Source: Ephydatia muelleri
Taxonomy: Eukaryota; Porifera; Demospongiae; Spongillida; Spongillidae
Assembly (NCBI GenBank): GCA_013339895.1
Contig: JABACO010000005.1
Location: forward strand, 2,164,950 to 2,228,949
Direction of reading: 5' to 3'
DNA: 64,000 nt
This document shows, in pieces, positions 21,088 to 31,409 of this stretch; the first letter of the stretch is position 1, and every line of letters starts with the position of its first letter. Below the pieces are notes generated by a model. The model saw nothing but the letters and a program-made list of their open reading frames with translations, was not told the DNA's origin and made no database searches. The position numbers and the translations under genes are program-made.

Positions 21088-24000
21088 CGTTGAATGCAAG
21101 AAAGGTAATGCCAAGCTTATGACAGCCTTGAGGACCGTGGCTATGTCATTCGTAGGACAGTGACTGTCTACAATTTTCGGGTGATCCTGCACCACCACAC
21201 CATCTGATGAGGTCTGTCTCACATTTCTGAACATGTGTCATTAAAATGGCCCCTCCCACTTGAGGACCATAGCCATGTCACACATGTGAGAGTGAGTTTA
21301 CCCCACTGTCTGACCTAAGTAAGCAATGTTCTGGTGATCCTGCACCACCAGAGCATCTGATTAGGTCTGTCTCACATTTCTGAACATGTGTGATTAAAAT
21401 GGCCCCTCCCACTTGAGGACCATGGCCATGTCACACATGTGAGAGTGAGTTTACCCCACTGTCTGACCAAGGTAAGCGATGTTCTGGTGATCCTGCACCA
21501 CCAGAGCATCTGATGAGGTCTGTATCACATTTCTGAACATGTGTGATTAAAATGGCCCCTCCCACTTGAGGACCATGGCCATGTCACACATGTGAGAGTG
21601 AGTTTACCCCACTGTCTGACCAAGGTAAGCGATGTTCTGGTGATCCTGCACCACCAGAGCATCTGATGAGGTCTGTCTCACATTTCTGAACATGTGTCAT
21701 TAAAATGGCCCCTCCCACTTGAGGACCATGGCCATGTCACACATGTGAGAGTGAGTTGACCCCACTGTCTGACCAAGGTAAGCGATGTTCTGGTGATCCT
21801 GCACCACCAGAGCATCTGATGAGGTCTGTCTCACATTTCTGAACATGTGTGATTAAAATGGCCCCTCCCACTTGAGGACCATGGCCATGTCACACATGTG
21901 AGAGTGAGTTTACCCCACTGTCTGACCAAGGTAAGCAATGTTCTGGTGATCCTGCACCACCAGAGCATCTGATGAGGTCTGTCTCACATTTCTGAACATG
22001 TGTGATTAAAATGGCCCCTCCCACTTGAGGACCATGGCCATGTCACACATGTGAGAGTGAGTTTACCCCACTGTCTGACCAAGGTAAGCGATGTTCTGGT
22101 GATCCTGCACCACCAGAGCATCTGATGAGGTCTGTCTCACATTTCTGAACATGAGTGATTAAAATGGCCCCTCCCACTTGAGGACCATGGCCATGTCACA
22201 CATGTGAGAGTGAGTTTACCCCACTGTCTGACCAAGGTAAGCGATGTTCTGGTGATCCTGCACCACCAGAGCATCTGATGAGGTCTGTCTCACATTTCTG
22301 AACATGTGTCATTAAAATGGCCCCTCCCACTTGAGGACCATGGCCATGTCACACATGTGAGAGAGAGTTTACCCCACTGTCTGACCATGGTAAGCGATGT
22401 TCTGGTGATCCTGCACCACCAGAGCATTTGATGAGGTCTGTCTCACATTTCTGAACATGTGTCATTAAAATGGCCCCTCCCACTTGATGACCATGGCCAT
22501 GTCACACATGTGAGAGTGAGTTCACCCTACTGTCTGACCAAGGTAAGCGATGTTCTGGTGATCCTGCACCACCAGAGCATCTGATGAGGTCTGTCTCACA
22601 TTTCTGAACATGTGTCATTAAAATGGCCCCTCCCACTTGAGGACCATGGCCATGTCACACATGTGAGAGTGAGTTTACCCCACTGTCTGACCAAGGTAAG
22701 CGATGTTTAGGTGATCCTGCACCACCAGAGCATCTGATGAGGTCTGTCTCACATTCTGAACATGTGTGATTAAAATGGCCCCTCCCACTTGAGGACCATG
22801 GCCATGTCACACATGTGAGAGAGAGTTTACCCCACTGTCTGACCAAGGTAAGCGATGTTCTGGTGATCCTGCACCACCAGAGCATCTGATGAGGTCTGTC
22901 TCACATTTCTGAACATGTGTCATTAAAATGGCCCCTCCCACTTGAGGACCATGGCCATGTCACACATGTGAGAGTGAGTTGACCCCACTGTCTGACCAAG
23001 GTAAGCGATGTTCTGGTGATCCTGCACCACCAGAGCATCTGATGAGGTCTGTCTCACATTTCTGAACATGTGTGATTAAAATGGCCCCTCCCACTTGAGG
23101 ACCATGGCCATGTCACACATGTGAGAGTGAGTTTACCCCACTGTCTGACCAAGGTAAGCGATGTTCTGGTGATCCTGCACCACCAGAGCATCTGATGAGG
23201 TCTGTCTCACATTTCTGAACATGTGTCATTAAAATGGCCCCCTCCCACTTGAGGACCATGGCCATGTCACACATGTGAGAGTGAGTTTACCCCACTGTCT
23301 GACCAAGGTAAGCGATGTTCTGGTGATCCTGCACCACCAGAGCATCTGATGAGGTCTGTCTCACATTTCTGAACATGAGTGATTAAAATGGCCCCTCCCA
23401 CTTGAGGACCATGGCCATGTCACACATGTGAGAGTGAGTTTACCCCACTGTCTGACCAAGGTAAGCGATGTTCTGGTGATCCTGCACCACCAGAGCATCT
23501 GATGAGGTCTGTCTCACATTTCTGAACATGTGTCATTAAAATGGCTCCTCCCACTTGAGGACCATGGCCATGTCACACATGTGAGAGAGAGTTTACCCCA
23601 CTGTCTGACCATGGTAAGCGATGTTCTGGTGATCCTGCACCACCAGAGCATTTGATGAGGTCTGTCTCACATTTCTGAACATGTGTCATTAAAATGGCCC
23701 CTCCCACTTGATGACCATGGCCATGTCACACATGTGAGAGTGAGTTCACCCTACTGTCTGACCAAGGTAAGCGATGTTCTGGTGATCCTGCACCACCAGA
23801 GCATCTGATGAGGTCTGTCTCACATTTCTGAACATGTGTCATTAAAATGGCCCCTCCCACTTGAGGACCATGGCCATGTCACACATGTGAGAGTGAGTTT
23901 ACCCCACTGTCTGACCAAGGTAAGCGATGTTCTGGTGATCCTGCACCACCAGAGCATCTGATGAGGTCTGTCTCACATTTCTGAACATGTGTGATTAAAA

Positions 24001-25132
24001 TGGCCCCTCCCACTTGAGGACCATGGCCATGTCACACATGTGAGAGAGAGTTTACCCCACTGTCTGACCAAGGTAAGCAATGTTCTGGTGATCCTGCACC
24101 ACCAGAGCATCTGATGAGGTCTGTATCACATTTCTGAACATGTGTGATTAAAATGGCCCCTCCCACTTGAGGACCATGGCCATGTCACACATGTGAGAGT
24201 GAGTTTACCCCACTGTCTGACCAAGGTAAGCGATGTTCTGGTGATCCTGCACCACCAGAGCATCTGATGAGGTCTGTCTCACATTTCTGAACATGTGTCA
24301 TTAAAATGGCCCCTCCCACTTGAGGACCATGGCCATGTCACACATGTGAGAGTGAGTTTACCCTACTGTCTGACCAAGGTAAGTGATGTTCTGGTGATCC
24401 TGCACCATCAGAGCATCTGATGAGGTCTGTCTCACATTTCTGAACATGTGTCATTAAAATGGCCCCTCCCCCTTGAGGACCATGGCCATGTCACACATGT
24501 GAGAGAGAGTTTACCCCACTGTCTGACCAAGGTAAGCGATGTTCTGGTGATCCTGCACCACCAGAGCATCTGATGAGGTCTGTCTCACATTTCTGAACAT
24601 GTGTCATTAAAATGGCTCCTCCCACTTGAGGACCATGGCCATGTCACACATGTGTTAGTGAGTTTACCCCACTGTCTGACCAAATAAACGATGTTCTGGT
24701 GATCCTGCACCACCAGAGCATCTGATGAGGTCTGTCTCACATTTCTGAACATGTGTGATTAAAATGGCCCCTCCCCCTTGAGAACCATGGCCATGTCACA
24801 CATGTGAGAGTGAGTTTACCCCACTGTCTGACCAAGGTAAGCGATGTTCTGGTGATCCTGCACCACCAGAGCATCTGATGAGGTCTGTCTCACATTTCTG
24901 AACATGTGTGATTAAAATGGCCCCTCCCCCTTGAGAACCATGGCCATGTCACACATGTGAGAGTGAGTTTACCCCACTGTCTGACCAAGGTAAGCGATGT
25001 TCTGGTGATCCTGCACCACCAGAGCATCTGATGAGGTCTGTCTCACATTTCTGAACATGTGTGATTAAAATGGCCCCTCCCCCTTGAGAACCATGGCCAT
25101 GTCACACATGTGAGAGTGAGTTTACCCTATGG
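21088..25132. repeat. 153-bp satellite array, about 26 units
   Basis: Tandem units of exactly 153 bp (AAAATGG starts at 21,243, 21,396, 21,549, 21,702 and so on), with a degraded first unit from about 21,088. Each unit contains the palindromes TCACACATGTGA and CTGGTG...CACCAG. Diagnostic variants recur eight units apart (1,224 bp): GAGTTGACC at about 21,755 and 22,978, ACATGAGTGATT at 22,150 and 23,373, CACTTGATGACC at 22,480 and 23,707. This shows a higher-order repeat. Units differ by only a few bases. Open frames through it are artefacts of a unit that is a multiple of three. Confidence 0.97.
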
Positions 25133-25188
25133 TAAACTCACTCTCACATGTGTGACATGGCCATGGTTCTCAAGGGGGAGGGGCCATT
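25069..25188. repeat. Palindrome closing the satellite array
   Basis: The last unit (25,069-25,127) is followed after two or three bases by its own reverse complement (25,130-25,188), from GGTAAACTCACTCTC to GGGGCCATT. The arms are about 59 bp and look identical, including the CCCCCTTGAGAACC variant of the terminal units. Beyond 25,188 the sequence is unrelated. Confidence 0.9.
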
Positions 25189-26617
25189 CTAGCGTCATGC
25201 ATCATGCGTGAACCGGTACATATAATAAGTATAATAATACTCCACATCCACATGTCCATGTGTCTGTTCCCCGTCTATCTAGCTCATCCATCCAATTGTG
25301 TATTCTTCCGATCTCCAGCTAGGCCGTCTTCTTTCTATTTTCCAATCACCCGTAGTTGCTTCCTCCGACATCATGCCAGTTGCAATGCACTTCCATGCCT
25401 CCATGCATTTCTTCATTTGTAAGGAAGGACTTTACTGCGGCGCTAGTTAATGACACTACATTCGTAACGCTATGATTATATCACAACGTACCCTTTGCTG
25501 CTCGCTTATTCGTTTTTGGCGGTCGTCAGTAGCTATTTGAATAAATCAAACAAATGAATGAATTGGAACAGAACATGTGACTTACACTGTACTTCTATGT
25601 ATTGGAATTCACTTAATTCCTGATGAAGTCTTACAAACTCCTTCGTTGTGGGGACTTTCCAAACTATATGCATGTGAATAAAACTTTTAGCAGAATTTAC
25701 AAAAGCATGCTTGCTTACGGCTCTTCGGTTCTGAGTTGTGAACCTTCATCGAAAGATTTTAAAAGTTTGTGTACACTGCTCTACTCGATTGAAAGCATGC
25801 ATGCATTGAGCAAATGAATGGCTGCTAATTTAGCTTGGCAAACCTGAAGACACAACGGAGTACGTCTTTTCCTTTTTGCAGGCTCTGCTGGGGCCTCTGA
25901 TGTACAAGTCCCTTTATCAGCCTCTAACGCCTGCACTTTGATTTCAAGGGTACTCAATTTCCCTCCATTTTTCATTCACTTTGGCCATCTCATTGGCGAC
26001 AAGTGATTTGACGTCATTATCTACTGGAGCTGGTGTTCTACTACCGCGAGAGATGACAGATCTAGGTGACGCGAGGTCATCATTATAAGGAAGTGCTTTA
26101 TTTACTAGTACACACACACCGTGACACACACACACACACACACGCACACACCGGCACACACACACGCACACATACGCACACACACACGCACACAACACAC
26201 ACACACACGCACACACACACACACACAGACACGCACACACACTATCTGCGGAGGGTATTCTAGCAGGAGGTGTTACTTCACTCGTTTCTATTGAATATTA
26301 GAACACATGCAACATTGTATTCCATCACGTGTAACATACTTATGTGACAAATTCGAGACGAAGATCTTCCAGCTGATCCGTAAAACGATTCAGCATTTTG
26401 CAGGCCTATCTCAGGTGAAACTTCATCGGAGTCGACGAAACTGTTAGGACCAGAATATAACGATCTTCTTGTTGAATACCTGTCCATCAAAAGACTCGAG
26501 CAGTCGATTTTCAATGAATCATACTCCGCAGCTGCCCATCCATGCGCACGTGCATTTCGTCATAATTTTCAAATTTCTAATTTCACATCAGCTTTTATTT
26601 TTACCCTCGTACAAAAC
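25189..26617. other. Mostly non-coding, with (CA)n tract
   Basis: Contains an imperfect (CA)n/(CACACG)n microsatellite at 26,107-26,245. A minus-strand stretch (25,785-26,100) reads as two short frames rich in Glu, Lys and Ala (KSLVANEMAKVNE; TLEIKVQALEADK) that could be a damaged coiled-coil exon. No family was recognised. Confidence 0.45.
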
Positions 26618-27000
26618 ATGGAAGGACCAAATAAGCGATATAGATGCTGGATGTGTCAACAAGACTTATCACGATCTGTCTATTACAGGCATATGCGACG
26701 AAATGGATGTTCCGCTTTGGTCAGAATACCGACAAAGGAATGTCATACGACAAAGAATACAAATATGTCACAAGAAATAAATAACTTCAGCGTTGATATG
26801 GAAGAAGAGAGCAGCGATATGGATAAGATATAGATTTAAATATGTATGGTGATAAAATTAATGCAGTATTTTCATCAAACTATCATGCAATTCTTTCAAA
26901 GTGTTATGAAAGGTATTTAAATGACACAGAACTTACTGCTTTGTCGGCTGTGTATCATATACTATATCCCAATATAAACCAATTTGAGCAGCCAGTTTCT
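26618..27000 (+). pseudogene. Zinc-finger-like N terminus, probable transposase remnant
   Basis: ATG at 26,618 opens MEGPNKRYRCWMCQQDLSRS, then VYYRHMRRNGC: a C-x2-C...H-x3-to-5-C/H finger of the kind found at the start of several animal transposase-like proteins. The frame stops at 26,833, and a second frame (26,842-27,093, YERYLNDTELTALSAVYHIL) follows almost at once. I cannot name the family with confidence. It may belong with the protein remnant at 35.3-37.9 kb. Confidence 0.4.
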
Positions 27001-27309
27001 CGCCGACATTTGATTTGCAGTGTTACCCCGAGAACGTTTTTCAGCAAAATCAAAATCTCAACGTTCTGCAGTGGTTATGGCATCCTGGTATGATTCTGGT
27101 GGGAAAGTCAACCTGCACACTACTGCATCATGGAATTGTGCAGTATTTCTTGAAGCATGCATATCGTATTGATGTTTCGGACGAACCCAGCATGAAAAAT
27201 ACTGACCACTTGTTTGCTAACGTTACTTGACGGCAAAAGTCAGCAATACAATCACGTTTGCAGTTGTGTCGTGTCACCATGCCCATCCCCGGCATAACGA
27301 CAAGTTAAA

Positions 27310-27590
27310 TTCTCGGTTATACGCCTTAGGATATACAAAGCTTATCCAGGTTGAATGCGGTCGTTATACGAAAAGTGTAAGCACGCAATCCACACCTCGG
27401 TGGATAACATGCGTAAGTAGACTGAAACGCTTGTTATACATCTAGAGCAACGCGCGTTATACACCATAGTGGATAACACGTCTACTTCGAGTGACTACAC
27501 AAGTTATACATCAAATGTATGTGCAGCATGTACACACACGCGTACAACACGTGTATAACGGGCGGATACACCTTGTGGATAATTTCAATT
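27310..27590. repeat. Cluster of TTATAC / GTGGATAA motifs
   Basis: About nine short related words in 280 bp, in both orientations: GGTTATACGCC, CGTTATACG, GGTGGATAAC, TTGTTATACATC, GCGTTATACACC, AGTGGATAACACG, AAGTTATACATC, TGTATAACGGG and GTGGATAATT. Spacing is irregular. It resembles the subterminal binding-site clusters of transposons. It lies just downstream of the transposase-like remnant. Confidence 0.6.
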
Positions 27591-28197
27591 TGGCATGGTG
27601 CAGATATGTGAGAATGTATCAATCGATGCACCTTCCACACATATATAATCCATGTACCACATACGTGTACATGTACAGTGTAAATGCACAAACAGCTCAG
27701 CTTAAGATTAATGGCACATATTTCTAGACACACTGACAACAGCTTACCAAATCATAATGGACACACTACAAACACTACCACACGCTCCTTGTCAAAGAAC
27801 TCCATGTTCATCATTGGGGGCAACATGACCAAGTGGTGGGGAATGCCATAGATATGAACATCAAGCACCAGTGTCTCCTCCCATCTGGGTGCGACAGGTG
27901 CTCTTGCATTCCAGCAATAGGATGCAATAAGAAACTGGGAGTGGTGGATGGACAGGAGGACACACACCCTCATACACCATAAAGGCATCCACATACATGT
28001 CATCTGATAAACTAACGTACACCTGTGCATTCCATCTTTGCACGTACCACTGATACACACACATCAAAGAAGTTGTCTCCAGATGCTGTAGTACACACAG
28101 AGTCATTTCCAGGTTTTAGAAGCTGGTATGGATATGTTGGCATGGTCCCAGCCTATTTTCCTAACATCCAGTCTGCTAGTAAAAGGAATGGCTGGTA

Positions 28198-28204
<7 letters not shown>

Positions 28205-28262
<58 letters not shown>

Positions 28263-28275
28263 GTGTGTGTTAATT
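28205..28275. repeat. (GT)n microsatellite and short 24-bp tandem
   Basis: A run of about 28 GT dinucleotides with an imperfect GT-rich tail to about 28,340. At 28,362-28,430 three to four imperfect copies of GGTGACCATGAGTGCAGAGA follow. Low-complexity, no gene. Confidence 0.9.
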
Positions 28276-28434
28276 ATGTGTGTGTGTCTGTGTGTGTATG
28301 TGTTATGTGTGTGTGCATGTGCATGCATATGTGTGTGTGAAAAGCGTGGCCATGAGTACAGATAAGGGTGACCATGAGTGCAGAGAAGGGTCACCATGAG
28401 AGCAGAAAGGGTGACCATTGTATGTCTGTGTGAG

Positions 28435-29280
28435 TTTGTGTGTGTGTTTCTGTGAAACATGCAGTCATAGATAAAGTAATTGCTAGCAAGGAAGCATCCG
28501 AGGTTTGACTGATGCAAAAGTACTCTTGAACAGACATGAGATGCCCTGCTATTTGCTTCCCCTCGCCAATACTAGTTTGCAGACAAGTGGGGGTGGCACA
28601 GGATCAAGATCCCAATAAACCAACCTTTCATTGTGTCCAATGGTGATGCTGAACATGATAATGGTGCAGCACTAGGTGAAGGTTGCGACCATGTGGCTCT
28701 AGTATACCAGGAGGAAGTTGTGTCCACCTAGTACAGTGAGATATGAAGTCTCCTTCAATCATCACCTAGGATTTGATTGCAAATAGCAATGCACAAGGTA
28801 GAAAATAACAAAAGATGGATTAAAGTAGGATATGAGGCACGTAGAAAGGAAATCAATGGGCAGCAAATATAGGAGGTGAATTAAAGCACGTAGCACATAA
28901 TACAGCATTGATACATATAGGCTTATGGTAAGAGCAAATTAATTTTTGGGTAGAAAGAAAAAGATATGAATGGTCTAGAGGGATATGCCATGCAGAGTAG
29001 AGGTAGTCTGGGTACCAGATAACTGAAGTCATCCGGTCCCCAGACTAGTGTAGAGGATGAAGAAGGTGGTCCCATGATTAGAAGGCATGATACATGCATG
29101 CTTACATGTACTGAGCAGATATATAAAAAGGGTGCATACCATGACCCAAGCGATACATTTGAACGTCGAGCGATACTGTTTCATGTTGAAACATACCGTA
29201 CGAAACACAATCGTCTGATCTACTATACCACGTAGCACTGGTAGCAACTGCTAGGCCCATGCGCAGTGAGTTCGATTGAA
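28435..29280. other. Non-coding stretch
   Basis: No gene or repeat partner was recognised. Open frames are below 75 codons and featureless. Confidence 0.5.
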
Positions 29281-29330
29281 CACCCCCCCCCCTCCCACCC
29301 CGGCCCCTCCCACTTCGGTAACGATCGAAA

Positions 29331-29531
29331 ATGGCACGTAAAAGAGCAATCAGAAGCAAAGCGATATCACCATGCAAATACTTTCGACATTGTACCGATC
29401 ATATTGATAATATGCCATCTCATTCGGCTGATGGTACAGAGAGCATAGCCACTGACCTACAGTCTCTCTCGCACTGCACACAAGATCGGTCCTCTCCACT
29501 TCAGACACAAGGTCAGTGTGCACTGAAGTAG
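29331..29531 (+). CDS. Unrecognised small frame with basic N terminus
   Basis: ATG at 29,331 follows a C-rich, promoter-like stretch (C-run 29,283-29,292). The peptide starts MARKRAIRSKAISPCKYFRH and could be a first exon, with CAAG|GTCAGT near 29,512 as donor. Its 3' part lies in an inverted repeat (29,478-29,550). No homologue comes to mind. It may be spurious or the start of a lost transposon gene. Confidence 0.2.
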   Translation: MARKRAIRSKAISPCKYFRHCTDHIDNMPSHSADGTESIATDLQSLSHCTQDRSSPLQTQGQCALK

Positions 29532-29550
29532 AGAGGGCTGATCTTGTGTG
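29478..29550. repeat. Hairpin with 31-bp arms
   Basis: CACACAAGATCGGTCCTCTC, then CACTTCAG, is mirrored after about 12 bases by CTGAAGTAGAGAGG and CTGATCTTGTGTG with a few mismatches. Confidence 0.75.
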
Positions 29551-29689
29551 ACTGATGGGAGCTAGAATACTTTTAACGATACTCAAAGCTTCCCCGCACT
29601 TCGCCGTATTTTGTGACCGACGCCCCTTTTATTCCCTGGCGGTTAATCGAACCCCCCTTTCCAAAATCCTACGCACGGGCCTGGCAGCA

Positions 29690-30170
29690 GCTAGTTGAGC
29701 AATAGTTCAAAGCGGGCCGGGTTCATACGTATTAAAAAGGCGTGTCCATTACAAAATCGCATCGGTAGAATGGGAATTGGGTTGCTAACGTGAGTGGCGA
29801 GAAATTAAGAGTTATTTTGAAAATCTATATCTCCGTAACGGCCGGATAAGAAAAAACTTAACCATCTGCAGAAATCAGTAACTACAGGACTCTTCTATGT
29901 ACACTCCGAATTTGACGTGTTATCATCACTCGTATCTGGAGAAATGTGGAATTCTAACCCATTGGGTTAGAGACCTTTGCAACCATGACATGGTAAATAT
30001 GTAGAGCACCAAAATCGGTTTGCACACAGAGAAATGATGTGTAAACAAGTGTACGAAATCTGAAAGGAAAAAATCAAACCGTTGTGAAGATATGCTGCGT
30101 TGAGTAACGTACAATTTCTATAGTGATAAAATTTAAACTCCAGAAGGCTGGACACCGTCCCAGATGATCA
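29690..30170 (-). mobile_element. Dispersed repeat, uninterrupted copy
   Basis: Reverse complement of 19,005-19,257 joined to 20,772-20,970, reading straight through GAGTGATGATAACACGTCAA on the minus strand. It is therefore the empty-site allele for the hAT insertion at 19,258. Identity is high but not complete. The part before it (29,640-29,690, AAAATCCTACGCACGGG) resembles a transposon end. Confidence 0.85.
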
Positions 30171-31409
30171 GATAATAAATAAGGATTTCTTTTCATCATA
30201 CAAACATAGCATTTCTTATTTCTTTGACATGAAAGATTTGTTTAAAATAAAGAGCATTCTACGTGAAAGGTATTATTAATTGACATTATCAATCGGGTTT
30301 GTATGAACAATTTTCTGGAGGGTTCAGATCTGCTCTGCTTGTCTTGTCATATCTGCTTTCCATTGTTCAGCCATTGCCATGGTGCAATAGACACTCCTCC
30401 TTCCCGATATTTCTCTGTTAAGATATTAGGCTGAGCTGGTTGCTTTTTGACATCACTAGTGGTTATGTAAATTAGCTCTGCTACTCTCTCAAAATACAAT
30501 AGTACATGAGAACAAATAGGCAAACTTTTTAATATATCTGAAAAGCAGACAAGGTCTGACTAGGAGTACAATGGACATGTTATAATAACTGAACCTTGTG
30601 AGAGCAATATGTAGGTTTTGCCACTCAAGTAACAGGTAAATTATAGTCATAGGAACACACCAATCACACTGTGAAAGGGATCATACAAATTGCACAGTAC
30701 GGAAGCTTAATCAATGATGGATCTTTGGATAGGGTTGCATGTATAGTGGCCAAAATTCATCATACAGAATGATATGAAGGCACATAGCTTGGCCAGTATG
30801 TGTGTCGAGGGGATAAGGAGAAGAGGAGAAAAGCTGCAGTTTGAATATGCTTGCTTTTGATGCAAAGAGGTGTAGCAATTCAGCTGGAGGAGATAGAGTA
30901 CAACATGCTATAGTTACACAAAATGGAAGAGAGGTAGGTATACATGTATGAGTGATCCAGTAGTCTATTATCTGCTTACCATTAAAAATACTCTATATAG
31001 TGGTTGTCCAGAGCAGATAATGATTATGATGATATCTTAACTCGTGATCAATCACTGCAGGGTTTCAATACTTCAAGGCACCAGCGCAAACTACCTCTAC
31101 TTTCAGCAGCTATTAGTATTCAGTGCAAGTTGTGATTGTGTTGGTGCATGTGCATGAGGCTACTGTGATGTGCAGGAAAGGTGAGAAATCTACATCAGGT
31201 TTTGCTAGCTGAGTAATGCCTTGCAGCTATGTTATTTTTCATATCATCTACCAACTATTCGTCAAGTATATGTATATGCACTTTCTATTATTAATAAGGA
31301 CAGTAATTATTATTGCCAAATTACATCATAAGCTCCTGCTTTCAGCATTGTACACTATTCAAGCCATACCTTGTAAAACACACACAATTATGCTGATATT
31401 ATTCCACAG
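30171..31409. other. Non-coding 3' flank of gene 2
   Basis: AT-rich. No exon, repeat pairing or RNA gene was recognised. Confidence 0.5.

Noticed and set aside
22655-22885. 76-codon minus frame with internal repeat
   Set aside because: Crosses one and a half satellite units and exists only because a single-base deletion removes a stop.
21088-25132. CRISPR-like array
   Set aside because: Units are 153 bp head to tail without unique spacers; it is a satellite in a eukaryotic genome.
27310-27590. DnaA-box-like replication origin (TTATNCACA)
   Set aside because: The context is animal nuclear DNA; the similarity to bacterial boxes is taken as chance.
28176-28517. His/Thr-rich and Cys/Val-rich frames
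   Set aside because: Products of the (GT)n microsatellite.
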